From the NCBI GenBank assembly GCA_900763875.1, contig CAAFLX010000026.1:1-43823 (forward strand): a stretch of DNA of 43,823 nucleotides, in the 5' to 3' direction. This stretch comes from Clostridia bacterium. GTDB lineage: Bacteria; Bacillota; Clostridia; Christensenellales; CAG-917. The notes under the pieces were generated by a model that was given only the letters and a program-made list of their open reading frames with translations, was not told the DNA's origin and did not search any database. Position numbers and translations under genes: made by a program. This document shows, piece by piece, positions 32,065-40,462 of the stretch; position 1 is the stretch's first letter; each line of letters starts with the position of its first letter.

Positions 32065-33852
32065 ATGTTTTACGAATCTAGGGAACAAATACCTGCCGAG
32101 TATAAATGGCATCTTGAAGATATCATCGCATCCAACGACGCTTGGGAAGAATTGTTTTTCAAGTGCGACGAGCGTATCGGTCATTTTGCCAAGTATCAAG
32201 ACAAGCTCGCAGACGAGGATACGCTTTTCGATTGCCTCGAATTTATGACCAGAATGACGCACGATATCGTGTATCTTTATTCATATGCAAAGATGCGCCT
32301 CGACCAAGACTCGAGGGACGCAACCCATCAAGGTATGGCGAACAGAGCGGATATGCTCTTTGTCAAATACTCCACGGCAACGTCGTTCGTAACCCCCGAA
32401 ATCAGCGAGTTTTCAAAGGAAAGGCTCGATGAACTCGTGGCAAGCAAACGTTTCAAGGACTATGACGTTTTCTTCAAAGAAATCATCAGAAGCAAGGATA
32501 TCATTCTCTCCAAAAAAGAAGAAAAATTGCTTGGTGAAGTGGGACTTTTCTCGGACAACGCAAGAGAAGTTTTTTCGATGTTCGACAACGCCGACGTCAA
32601 GTTTGCACCCGTCAAGGACGACAAGGGCAACGAGGTGCAAATGAGCCACGGCGTGTACGGAATGCTCTTGCAAAACCCCGACCAAAGAGTGAGAAAGGAC
32701 GCTTTCGAGAGTATGTTCACCGCATATAAAGACCACGTCAACACCATTGCCGCCAACTATGCAGGCAACGTCAAAAAGGACTGGTTCTATGCAAAAGTCA
32801 GAGGCTTTTCAAGCGCGCTCGACTATTCGATGTACAATGAAAACGTGCCCTCGACTTGCTATAAAAAACTCCTCGAAGCGGTTGGCAAAGGCACGAAACC
32901 TTTGCATAGATACATCGCTTTGAGAAAGAAAGTTTTGGGCGTTGACACACTCAATATGTACGACCTGTACACCTCAATCGTCAGCGAGCAGGAGCTTGCG
33001 CTCGAATACGAGGACGCTGTCGAACTTGTCAAAGAAGCTCTCAAAGTCACCGGCAAGGAATATTCGTCGATTTTGGCAAGCGCATTCACAAGCGGCTGGG
33101 TTGACGTTTGCGAAAACAAAGGCAAGAGAAGCGGTGCGTATTCTTGGGGCGTGTACGGCGTGCACCCCTTTGTGTTGCTCAACTATCAAAAGACCATTCA
33201 CGACGTGTTTACAATCGCGCATGAAATGGGACACGCAATGCACTCCTATTTCAGCTGCGCCGCGCTCCCCGAACAAAAGTCGGATTATGTGATTTTCGTT
33301 GCGGAAATCGCGTCAACCGTCAACGAGGTTTTGCTCCTCAAACACCTCTTGAAAACGGCAACGGGCGAGTTTAGAAAGTATTTGCTCTCCTACTATCTCG
33401 ATATGTTCCGCACAACGCTTTTCAGACAATCCATGTTCAGCGAGTTTGAAGTCATAGCGCACAATATGGTGGAAAGAGGCGAGCCTATCACCGCCAACGG
33501 TCTTTGTGACGCATATTACGAGCTGAACAAAAAGTACTACGGCGAGGCTGTCGAGCACAACGACCTCATTCGCTACGAGTGGGCAAGAATCCCGCACTTC
33601 TACACAAGCTACTACGTCTATAAGTACGCAACCGGCATCACCACGGCAGTGTCCATTGCCAACAACATTCTCAACGGCGGTGAAGAATACTTTGCAAAAT
33701 ACAAAAAATTCCTCTCCGCAGGCGGCAGTATGGCTCCGCTCGACATCATTCGCCTTGCCGACGTTGACCTCGAAAGCGACGCTCCTTACGAGCTTGCAAT
33801 GAAAGAGTTCTCCGACACGCTCGACGAGCTTGAAAAGTCGTTCAATCTCTAA
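32065..33852 (+). CDS. pepF: Oligoendopeptidase F (M3B metallopeptidase)
   Basis: This 595-residue zinc peptidase degrades short peptides in the cytoplasm. The zinc motif is HEMGH (His386-Glu387...His390) followed by a downstream Glu in VAEIASTVNE. N-terminal helical repeats (YKWHLEDIIASNDAWEELF) and the M3 core with YSWGVYGVHPFVLLNY are as expected. AAGGAG precedes the ATG. No signal peptide is visible. Confidence 0.94.
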   Translation: MFYESREQIPAEYKWHLEDIIASNDAWEELFFKCDERIGHFAKYQDKLADEDTLFDCLEFMTRMTHDIVYLYSYAKMRLDQDSRDATHQGMANRADMLFVKYSTATSFVTPEISEFSKERLDELVASKRFKDYDVFFKEIIRSKDIILSKKEEKLLGEVGLFSDNAREVFSMFDNADVKFAPVKDDKGNEVQMSHGVYGMLLQNPDQRVRKDAFESMFTAYKDHVNTIAANYAGNVKKDWFYAKVRGFSSALDYSMYNENVPSTCYKKLLEAVGKGTKPLHRYIALRKKVLGVDTLNMYDLYTSIVSEQELALEYEDAVELVKEALKVTGKEYSSILASAFTSGWVDVCENKGKRSGAYSWGVYGVHPFVLLNYQKTIHDVFTIAHEMGHAMHSYFSCAALPEQKSDYVIFVAEIASTVNEVLLLKHLLKTATGEFRKYLLSYYLDMFRTTLFRQSMFSEFEVIAHNMVERGEPITANGLCDAYYELNKKYYGEAVEHNDLIRYEWARIPHFYTSYYVYKYATGITTAVSIANNILNGGEEYFAKYKKFLSAGGSMAPLDIIRLADVDLESDAPYELAMKEFSDTLDELEKSFNL

Positions 33853-33865
33853 AAAATCTCAAAAA

Positions 33866-33895
33866 TGCAGTTGCGAGTTTAGGCTTGCAACTGCA
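33866..33895. terminator. Hairpin between pepF and the lipoprotein gene
   Basis: A 12-bp stem (TGCAGTTGCGAG / CTTGCAACTGCA, 6-nt loop, one G-U pair) has no T-tract on its 3' side but an A-run on the 5' side. It may attenuate or stabilise rather than fully terminate. Confidence 0.5.
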
Positions 33896-33904
33896 CGAAC
33901 AAGT

Positions 33905-34651
33905 ATGAATCATATCAAAAAAACAGCTTCATTTTTGCTTGTTTTCGCGCTTATTTTTATGAGCGCGTTTTGCCTTGTCGCTTGCAACAAACAGCAAGAC
34001 GATGACGGCGATATTGTTAGAAATCTGTATATCTATACGATTCAATTTGAAGAAGACGACGAAAATGCAAACGACAATCAAGAGGAAATCGAGGGCGACG
34101 ACGAGGGCGCGACGAGTGCCAAAAACTCCGCCTTTTCACAAGACGAGAGCGCAGACGATTTGCCCGTGTCCGACAAGGTGGCAACGGTGTATTTGACATT
34201 TGTCGATACAGGCAAAAAGGTTGAGGGCGCAAACGTCGTTTGGCGCAGTCAAAGAAAAAAGGACGGCGAGTTCTATTTTGTGAGCAAGACAAGCATCACG
34301 TCAAATCCGCAGTCGATATTTAGTGCCGTGAGGGCGAGTATACCACAAGAAGACCTTGTGCACAACGATGTTCGATACAACCGCTTGAAAGTGGTTTTGA
34401 GATATGATACAATCTACAAATCTATAAAAAGCGACGGCGAAGTGACTCGAAAAGGGCGCACGTACACGCACATTTTCGCGCTTGACGAGAGCCTCGATGG
34501 CGAGGTTTTCACGCTCGAAATGCGCTCTCCCAACTCTGCAAATTGGTATGCAACGTTGGTTGGGTGCGCGCTTATAGTCGTGCTTATCGCAATAGTCGCA
34601 ACCCTTTTGGTTAAAGGTGCAAAATGGCAAAAGACGAAAACAAAAGAGTGA
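33905..34651 (+). CDS. Lipoprotein with C-terminal membrane helix
   Basis: This 248-residue protein has a lipoprotein signal (lipobox LVAC, Cys27), an acidic low-complexity stretch (residues 50-90) and a globular middle part of beta strands. A membrane helix lies near the C-terminus (about residues 217-239) followed by a basic cytoplasmic tail (KGAKWQKTKTKE). Such double anchoring is unusual. No domain was recognised. The start at 33905 is chosen for the signal peptide; the open frame further upstream overlaps pepF. The last 28 nt overlap dnaB in another frame. No good Shine-Dalgarno is seen. Confidence 0.72.
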   Translation: MNHIKKTASFLLVFALIFMSAFCLVACNKQQDDDGDIVRNLYIYTIQFEEDDENANDNQEEIEGDDEGATSAKNSAFSQDESADDLPVSDKVATVYLTFVDTGKKVEGANVVWRSQRKKDGEFYFVSKTSITSNPQSIFSAVRASIPQEDLVHNDVRYNRLKVVLRYDTIYKSIKSDGEVTRKGRTYTHIFALDESLDGEVFTLEMRSPNSANWYATLVGCALIVVLIAIVATLLVKGAKWQKTKTKE

Positions 34652-36246
34652 GTAGGGGTATGCCCAACAACGTGGATGCAGAGGCGTCCGTTTTGGGATC
34701 TATCCTCATTGACAACAAAGCCGCGGACATCATCATTCCGATGCTCAAAGCCGAGGACTTTTATCTGTCGCAAAACAGGCTGATTTTCGAGGTGATGAAG
34801 GGGCTTCAAAACGAAAGCAAACCCATAGACACCGTGTCCGTTTGCGATGCCTTGGAGCTTAAAGGCAAACTTGACGAGGTTGGCTCGATTGCGTACCTTT
34901 CAGAGCTTGCAGAGGGAGTCGTGTCCGCCGCAAACGGCGAGTATTATGCAAGCATAATAAAGCGCGACAGCCTCACAAGAAAAGTCATCGAGGCAGGCAA
35001 CGACATCGCAAAATTCGGATATGAATGTCAAGACGGCAAGGACGCGCTCGACAACGCCGAAAAACTTGTCTATGCCATTGCCGAGCAATCGAGCGAAAAA
35101 GCACTCGTCAAAGTTGACGACGCCGCCGCGCTCGCGCTCAAAACCATTCAAGACGCTCAATCGGGCAACGTGCCCAAAAACACGGTATATACGGACTTTC
35201 CCACTTTCGACCAAAAAACGCACGGCTTGAAACCAGGTGAAATGGTGCTTATTGCGGCTCGTCCGTCCGTCGGTAAAACCGCGTTCGCACTCAATATCGC
35301 CGCAAACGTTGCAATGAATCACGGCAAAAAAGTTGCGATTTTCTCCCTCGAAATGCCCGCTGATTTGCTTGCAACCCGTATGCTCGCATACGTGTCGAAA
35401 GTGTCGCTAACCAAGATGAAAACAAGGGGCGCGCTCACTCAAACCGACCTCAAAAAACTTTTTAACGGCTACAAAGCGTTGCTCGCCTCCGACGTTTATA
35501 TCGACGACTATTCTATGAACGGGCCTGCCGACGTGCTCTCAAAATGCCGTAGGCTCAAGAGAGAAAAGGGGCTTGACCTCGTCATCATCGACTATTTGCA
35601 ACTTATGACCTCGCAAAAGAGCGGCAGAGCGGCTGAAAGCCGTCAGGTCGAAGTCAGCGATATGTCGAGAAAAATGAAAATCTATGCAAAAGAACTCGAT
35701 TGTCCAATCATTTTGCTTTCGCAAATGTCGCGTGGCATCGAGCAGCGTCCCGACCATACGCCGCAACTTTCAGACTTGCGAGAATCTGGTTCAATCGAGC
35801 AAGACGCCGACATCGTTATGTTCCTCAACAAGCCTTACGCCTACAACAAGGCTCTCCCTCCAAACGAGGTTATCCTTGACGTCAAGAAGAACAGAAACGG
35901 CACTATCGGCGAGATAAAACTCGACTGGGACGGCGACACCACCACTTTCAAAGAGTGCGTGGACGAAAATGCCAACACCACCGAATACGTCTACGACGAG
36001 CCGAAAAAGCACGATGACGACGAAGAGGGCGGTGTGGATATGAAAGCCATATCCGACGTTGCCGAGGACTTGCACGAGGTTGCCGCCGACAGCGATATGC
36101 CGTTTGCGATGCCGTTTGCCTCCGACGACCAAGGCGAGCAAGTTCCGCCCCCAAGCGACAGCGACGTTCCCGATTCATACGATGACGACGACGAATACGT
36201 CGATGACGACGACAATTCCGATGACGACGGCGATATGCCATTCTAA
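34624..36246 (+). CDS. dnaB: Replicative DNA helicase DnaB with SSB-like acidic tail
   Basis: This hexameric helicase unwinds DNA at the replication fork. It has the N-terminal primase-interacting domain (NNVDAEASVLGSILID) and a RecA-like core with Walker A ARPSVGKTAFALN, the H1a Glu in FSLEMPADLLATRM, Walker B LDLVIIDYLQLM, and the arginine-finger region GSIEQDADIVMFL. At 540 residues it is about 90 longer than usual. The extra C-terminal region (about residues 450-540) is acidic and Pro/Asp-rich. It contains SDMPF (490-494), AMPF (495-498) and ends with DDDGDMPF. That end resembles the DDDIPF tip of SSB. The start overlaps the preceding lipoprotein gene by 28 nt. Confidence 0.93.
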   Translation: MAKDENKRVSRGMPNNVDAEASVLGSILIDNKAADIIIPMLKAEDFYLSQNRLIFEVMKGLQNESKPIDTVSVCDALELKGKLDEVGSIAYLSELAEGVVSAANGEYYASIIKRDSLTRKVIEAGNDIAKFGYECQDGKDALDNAEKLVYAIAEQSSEKALVKVDDAAALALKTIQDAQSGNVPKNTVYTDFPTFDQKTHGLKPGEMVLIAARPSVGKTAFALNIAANVAMNHGKKVAIFSLEMPADLLATRMLAYVSKVSLTKMKTRGALTQTDLKKLFNGYKALLASDVYIDDYSMNGPADVLSKCRRLKREKGLDLVIIDYLQLMTSQKSGRAAESRQVEVSDMSRKMKIYAKELDCPIILLSQMSRGIEQRPDHTPQLSDLRESGSIEQDADIVMFLNKPYAYNKALPPNEVILDVKKNRNGTIGEIKLDWDGDTTTFKECVDENANTTEYVYDEPKKHDDDEEGGVDMKAISDVAEDLHEVAADSDMPFAMPFASDDQGEQVPPPSDSDVPDSYDDDDEYVDDDDNSDDDGDMPF

Positions 36247-36262
36247 AACAATATAGCAAACC

Positions 36263-36276
36263 AAGGCATATGCCTT
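36263..36276. repeat. 14-bp palindrome
   Basis: AAGGCATATGCCTT lies just after dnaB and before the shared terminator. Confidence 0.5.
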
Positions 36277-36281
36277 CATAT

Positions 36282-36309
36282 AAAAAAACAGCCGACAGGC
36301 TGTTTTTTT
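36282..36309. terminator. Bidirectional terminator after dnaB
   Basis: The stem AACAGCC-GACA-GGCTGTT is flanked by an A-run and a T-run, so it can end dnaB (+) and the small minus-strand operon. Confidence 0.88.
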
Positions 36310-36356
36310 ATGCAAACCAAAACATTGAAAGTCGTTGTTTTGCGAAATAGAGTTGT

Positions 36357-36512
36357 TTAGTGCGTCAAAATGTAGGTTTCAAGGTCGCTGAACCAATCGA
36401 ACGTGAGGATGTTGCCGTCAATTTTCAGCGTGACGGGGAAATGAGAAAAAGCCAACTCCTCTAGAGCCGACTTTTTGTCTTGATAAATCGAGTTGTTAAA
36501 TTCGATAATCAT
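36357..36512 (-). CDS. 51-residue protein of unknown function
   Basis: This short frame starts MIIEFNNSIYQDKKSALEEL and ends ETYILTH, with a balanced mix of hydrophobic and polar residues. Its ATG comes 1 nt after the stop of the membrane protein gene (TAATATG), which suggests translation by re-initiation. No separate Shine-Dalgarno is present. No family was recognised. The frame is open further upstream to 36551, inside the preceding gene. Confidence 0.5.
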   Translation of the reverse strand: MIIEFNNSIYQDKKSALEELAFSHFPVTLKIDGNILTFDWFSDLETYILTH

Positions 36513-36513
36513 A

Positions 36514-36738
36514 TTAGCAGTTGAGAAGACGCCATATGGATTTCTTGACAATCATAAGCACGAGGTCAACGAGCCACACGATGTTGAAACCGAATATCAA
36601 GCGGAGAAGTCCGGCAACGATTTTGCCTTCCTTAAATCTGGTGGCCACGCCGAGAATCCAAGAGGTGACGGGTATGATTGCAAGAATAAGGCTGACGACG
36701 TAGCTTAGTCCGAAATAGTCGCTTTTTGTTTTTGCCAT
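36514..36738 (-). CDS. Small two-helix membrane protein
   Basis: This 74-residue protein begins MAKTKSDYFGLSY. It has two membrane helices (about residues 12-32 and 46-66) separated by a basic loop (RFKEGKIVAG). Similar small proteins with this GKIVAG...WLVDLVLM pattern occur in gut Firmicutes, but the function is unknown. The start at 36738 has GAGGT upstream. A promoter is visible at 36783-36811. Confidence 0.7.
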   Translation of the reverse strand: MAKTKSDYFGLSYVVSLILAIIPVTSWILGVATRFKEGKIVAGLLRLIFGFNIVWLVDLVLMIVKKSIWRLLNC

Positions 36739-36782
36739 AATATACCTCACGTAATTGATTTAGGAATTATCCTACAATAAGT

Positions 36783-36811
36783 ATATTATCACAGCTTTGA
36801 AAAAATGTAAA
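36783..36811 (-). promoter_or_regulatory. Promoter of the small minus-strand operon
   Basis: On the minus strand: TTTACA (36811-36806), 17-nt spacer, TAATAT (36788-36783). Confidence 0.7.
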
Positions 36812-37046
36812 TAGTATTGCAAAAATAGAGTTTTCTTTGCTTTTGCAAGAGTGCGGATATTTGTGCGGCTCAAAGGGCGGATGGGAAGCAAGTGTTTGGC
36901 AAAGCGAAGTTGAACCAACGTGTAAATATATCCGAAATTAGGGCGGAACGGACTTTGAGATCGATTCAACGCAACGGGAAAATTGTGCAAGCATACTCAA
37001 AGTCGGGGCGAATTGGCAAATATCAGTCATTTTTTGCCGATTGCTA
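36812..37046. other. Intergenic region between divergent genes
   Basis: No gene is supported here. A 9-bp inverted repeat GACTTTGAG (36951-36959) / CTCAAAGTC (36996-37004) lies about 45-95 nt upstream of the transporter promoter and could be a regulator site. Confidence 0.5.
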
Positions 37047-37080
37047 TTGAAAAGGTATCTTTGATATGATAGTATATAAT
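37047..37080 (+). promoter_or_regulatory. Promoter of the GPH transporter gene
   Basis: TTGAAA (37047-37052), 17-nt spacer, TAGTAT (37070-37075). A TATAAT at 37075-37080 is an alternative -10 with longer spacing. AAAGGGG precedes the ATG. Confidence 0.6.
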
Positions 37081-37106
37081 ATATATTAAGCATAAAGGGG
37101 AAAATT

Positions 37107-38810
37107 ATGCAGAAAAACGACCAAAACATTGTCGAAATCGTTGATTCGACACAAGAGGACGGCAATCTTCCAAGTCAAGACAAGCTGTCCAATCGCAACC
37201 TATTTATGTACGCGCTCGGCACGCTGGGCAGGGACTTTTTGTACAACCTATTCAACGGCTATCTTTTGTCGTTTTGCGTGTTTACAAAGAGCCTCAACAC
37301 GGCGCAATTCACCGCAATCACAATCATCATCGTGCTTGCAAGAATCTTTGACGCGTTCAACGACCCGATTATGGGCGGCATTGTGGAAAACACGCGCACC
37401 AAGTGGGGCAAATACAAGCCGTGGCAGCTCATAGGCTGTCTTACGACGGGCGTTGTCATTCTCGTTTTGTTCAACGTACCGGCGCAGGGGTGGGCGTTTA
37501 TAGGCTTGCTTGCCGCAATGTACTTCCTATTCTCGATTACGTTCACCATGAACGACATATCCTATTGGGGAATGATGCCCACGCTCACGTCCAATGCGCA
37601 CGACCGCGACAAACTTATGACATTCACGCAAATTTCGGTGAGCATAGGCGGAGGTCTTGCAGGACTTATCATTCCGACGTTTGCAATGGGCGACAACCCC
37701 ATAGGAGGCAGTTCGACGGCGGCGTTTGGAATAATGTCCGTCGTGGCGGCAGTGCTGATGTGCGGTTTTCAGCTCTTCACAATATTCGGCGTAAAGGAGA
37801 AACCGCTTCCAAAAAATCTTCTCAAAACTCCGCCGATGAAAATCAAAGATATGTTCCGCGTACTTTTCAAGAACGACCAGCTTATGTGGAGTGCGCTTGT
37901 AATGCTCCTCTTCAACGTCGGCACAAACGTTGTCGGCGGCGGGCTTGGTATGATGTACGTCTACTTTGACAACGCCTACAACGGCACGCTATGGATGGTG
38001 TTCGGCTTGGGCTTTGCGGTGGTGACAACGGTCTTTACGCTGTTCTATCCCGCTCTTTCAAAGAAGTACGGGCGCGACAAACTGCTGTACTCTTGCGGTT
38101 TTGCAATCATAATCGGCTATGCTCTGATGATGATTTTGGGGCTTACAGTGCCCAAAATCGTGCTTTTTGAAGTGCTGGGTATGACGATAACTTTGCGCTT
38201 TTTGATGACGTTTTTGGCTTATACAATCGCAGGCTGGGGCAGCGGATTCTATATGATTATGGTCATAAATATGGCAAACACCGTCGAGTACAACGAGTAT
38301 AGGACGGGCAAGCGCGACGAGGGTTTGATTTTTGCACTTCGTCCGTTTACGGCAAAAATGGGCTCTGCGCTTATGCAAGGTCTTGTGTCGCTCGTCTACA
38401 TCATCGCCGGCGTTTTGACCTACACCAATCGCCTCACCGCAATCGACAGAAACCTCAGCACTGAAACGAGAGAAATGGTCATCGCCGACGTGCAGACAAA
38501 CGGGCAAAACAGCATAAAAATCCTGCTTGTATGCACCTGCATTATCCCAATCGTATTTATGATTGTCGCAATGCTCATATACAAGAAAAAATTCTTCCTC
38601 AACGAGGCGAAAATGACCGAAATGATTGCCGAAATAAATACTCGTAAGGGCGAGGAACTTGACGAGGAAACCGCCGAGGCGCAAGCGGCGCAAGCGGAGA
38701 TCGAGGGCGAACTTGGCCTTGGTGATTTGACAATACAAGAGGAAGATGCGGTGCGAGACGAGATTGCCTCCTCCGCCGACAACTCTGAAGAAATCGAAAA
38801 CGACCTTTAA
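37107..38810 (+). CDS. GPH-family sugar:cation symporter (MFS)
   Basis: This 567-residue protein has about 12 membrane helices and the layout of the glycoside-pentoside-hexuronide family. The characteristic segments are the RIFDAFNDPIMGGIVENTRTKWGKYKPW loop (broken here at DAFNDP and KWGKYKPW as key parts) and FYMIMVINMANTVEYNEYRTGKRDEG. The substrate is probably a sugar or glycoside with co-transport of H+ or Na+. The N-terminal 30 residues and the last 70 residues are soluble; the C-terminal tail is long and acidic (EELDEETAEAQAAQ) and could be regulatory. It might serve the beta-galactosidase at 5112, but the genes are far apart. Confidence 0.88.
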   Translation: MQKNDQNIVEIVDSTQEDGNLPSQDKLSNRNLFMYALGTLGRDFLYNLFNGYLLSFCVFTKSLNTAQFTAITIIIVLARIFDAFNDPIMGGIVENTRTKWGKYKPWQLIGCLTTGVVILVLFNVPAQGWAFIGLLAAMYFLFSITFTMNDISYWGMMPTLTSNAHDRDKLMTFTQISVSIGGGLAGLIIPTFAMGDNPIGGSSTAAFGIMSVVAAVLMCGFQLFTIFGVKEKPLPKNLLKTPPMKIKDMFRVLFKNDQLMWSALVMLLFNVGTNVVGGGLGMMYVYFDNAYNGTLWMVFGLGFAVVTTVFTLFYPALSKKYGRDKLLYSCGFAIIIGYALMMILGLTVPKIVLFEVLGMTITLRFLMTFLAYTIAGWGSGFYMIMVINMANTVEYNEYRTGKRDEGLIFALRPFTAKMGSALMQGLVSLVYIIAGVLTYTNRLTAIDRNLSTETREMVIADVQTNGQNSIKILLVCTCIIPIVFMIVAMLIYKKKFFLNEAKMTEMIAEINTRKGEELDEETAEAQAAQAEIEGELGLGDLTIQEEDAVRDEIASSADNSEEIENDL

Positions 38811-38839
38811 TCGTGTTATGCTTTTATGATTGATTTTAT

Positions 38840-38877
38840 GATTTTCGGGCAAATTTGTTGCATTTTGCCCGAAAATC
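38840..38877 (+). terminator. Hairpin after the transporter gene
   Basis: A 14-bp perfect stem (GATTTTCGGGCAAA / TTTGCCCGAAAATC) with a 10-nt loop; no T-tract follows. Confidence 0.6.
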
Positions 38878-38899
38878 ACTATTTGAGTGCGTCCGTTCC

Positions 38900-38928
38900 T
38901 TGCAAAACGGGGCAAATTATGCAATAAT
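38900..38928 (+). promoter_or_regulatory. Promoter abutting nth
   Basis: TTGCAA (38900-38905), 17-nt spacer, AATAAT (38923-38928), then 7 nt to the ATG at 38936. The -10 box is imperfect. Confidence 0.55.
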
Positions 38929-38935
38929 CTTGCTT

Positions 38936-39583
38936 ATGACAAATGAAAACGAGAAAATATACAATCTTCTTGACGAAATGCACAAGGGCGCGGAGTGCGA
39001 GCTGAATTTCACAACGCCTTTTGAGTTGCTCGTTGCAGTCGTATTGTCAGCACAATGCACCGACAAGCGCGTAAATCAAGTCACGAGCGAGCTTTTCAAG
39101 GTTGCAAACACCCCCGAAGGTTTTGTGAAAATGCCGCTAGACGAGCTTGAAAGACGTATATTTTCTTGCGGTTTTTACCACAACAAGGCAAAGGCAATAA
39201 AGAGTTTGAGCGAGAGTGTGCTTGCAATGGGCGGTATGCCCACGTCGCGCGACGAGCTTATGAAACTTCAAGGAGTGGGGCGCAAAACTGCAAACGTCGT
39301 GGCGGCAGTCGCTTACGGCGAAAACGCAATCGCCGTTGACACTCACGTTTTCAGAGTGGCAAATCGCATAGGACTTGTTCACGCAAAAACTCCCGAACAA
39401 ACAGAGGTGCAACTTATGCAGGCGTTTGACGAAAACTTGTGGTCGCACTTGCATCATTTGCTTATATTCCACGGCAGGTATATATGTCACTCCCAGCGTC
39501 CAGAGTGCGAAAAATGCCTCTTGCGCGATTGTTGCGAACACTACAAAAAACTGACTTCAGGCATGCCCGTAGAACATAAATAA
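38936..39583 (+). CDS. nth: Endonuclease III (Nth)
   Basis: This base-excision repair glycosylase/AP lyase acts on oxidised pyrimidines. The 215-residue protein shows the helix-hairpin-helix with catalytic lysine K117 (LQGVGRKTANVV), the catalytic D135 (VDTHVFRVANR) and the [4Fe-4S] ligands C184, C191, C194 and C200 in the C-x6-C-x2-C-x5-C pattern. The start at 38936 gives the standard N-terminus; an upstream in-frame ATG at 38855 lies in the hairpin of the previous gene. No Shine-Dalgarno is present. Confidence 0.94.
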   Translation: MTNENEKIYNLLDEMHKGAECELNFTTPFELLVAVVLSAQCTDKRVNQVTSELFKVANTPEGFVKMPLDELERRIFSCGFYHNKAKAIKSLSESVLAMGGMPTSRDELMKLQGVGRKTANVVAAVAYGENAIAVDTHVFRVANRIGLVHAKTPEQTEVQLMQAFDENLWSHLHHLLIFHGRYICHSQRPECEKCLLRDCCEHYKKLTSGMPVEHK

Positions 39584-39617
39584 GAGTATAAATTAGAAAT
39601 AAGAGTATAGATTAGAG
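39580..39617 (+). repeat. 19-bp tandem duplication at the nth stop
   Basis: ATAAGAGTATAAATTAGAA (39580-39598) is followed directly by a copy differing at 2 of 19 positions (39599-39617). The first unit includes the nth stop codon. Confidence 0.75.
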
Positions 39618-39625
39618 CGTAATAT

Positions 39626-40462
39626 ATGAAAAAATACCAAATTTTGTCCAAAAAACGCCTCGCGCCCAACGTCAATGAGTACGTCGTTTACGCTCCGCTC
39701 GTGGCAAAACACTGCCTTGCGGGGCAGTTTGTCATATTGAGAGTGGACGAGGACGGCGAACGAGTTCCGTTCACCATTTGCGACTATTCTCGCACTGACG
39801 GCACGGTGTCTATTATGGTGCAAGAAGTGGGCTATACCACGGCAAAACTTGCCCTTATGCAAGAGGGCGACGCACTTTGCGATTTTGTCGGGCCTCTCGG
39901 CAATCCGACCGACTTGTCCGAGTTCAAAAACATATGCCTTGTGGGCGGTGGAATCGGCTCTGCCGTGATATATCCGCAGTCAAAACAGCTGCTTGCAAAC
40001 GGCAAGCCTGCCGACGTGATTTTGGGTGCTCGCAACAAAGATTTGCTTATGTACGTTGACGAGTTCAGAGCCAACGCACGCAACTTGTATCTCGTCACCG
40101 ACGACGGCTCGTGCGGCGAAAAAGGCTTTGTCACCGATATGCTCAAAAAGCTCGTCGAGGGCGGCAAAAACTATGATTGCGTGTTTGCGGTCGGGCCTCT
40201 GCCAATGATGAAAGCAGTGTGCAATCTCACAAAAAGCCTTGGCATACACACCGTCGTGAGCATGAATTCAATGATGGTTGACGGCACGGGTATGTGCGCT
40301 TGCTGCCGATTGACGGTGGACGGACAAACTAAGTACGCTTGTATAGACGGGCCTGAATTTGACGGACATCTTGTGGATTTCGACGAGGCGATTGCACGCG
40401 GAAAAAACTATGTAGAAGAAGAAAAAGAGCATCTTTGCAATTTGAGGAGGGAAGAGAAATGA
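39626..40462 (+). CDS. nfnA: NfnA: NADH-dependent ferredoxin:NADP+ oxidoreductase, small subunit
   Basis: This 278-residue flavoprotein of the dihydroorotate dehydrogenase electron-transfer type carries FAD and a [2Fe-2S] cluster and binds NADH. Visible parts are the FAD-binding barrel (ERVPFTICDYS), the NAD-binding GGGIGSAVIYP, and the cluster motif MVDGTGMCACC with a later Cys in KYACIDG. The pattern (Asp plus three Cys) is that of NfnA. Together with NfnB it couples NADH and reduced ferredoxin oxidation to NADP+ reduction by flavin-based electron bifurcation. The ATGA overlap with the next gene shows tight coupling. Confidence 0.9.
   Translation: MKKYQILSKKRLAPNVNEYVVYAPLVAKHCLAGQFVILRVDEDGERVPFTICDYSRTDGTVSIMVQEVGYTTAKLALMQEGDALCDFVGPLGNPTDLSEFKNICLVGGGIGSAVIYPQSKQLLANGKPADVILGARNKDLLMYVDEFRANARNLYLVTDDGSCGEKGFVTDMLKKLVEGGKNYDCVFAVGPLPMMKAVCNLTKSLGIHTVVSMNSMMVDGTGMCACCRLTVDGQTKYACIDGPEFDGHLVDFDEAIARGKNYVEEEKEHLCNLRREEK

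Noticed and set aside
36772..36990. 72-codon minus-strand frame upstream of the transporter
   Set aside because: It overlaps the promoter of the small minus operon, has no ribosome site and shows no protein-like composition.
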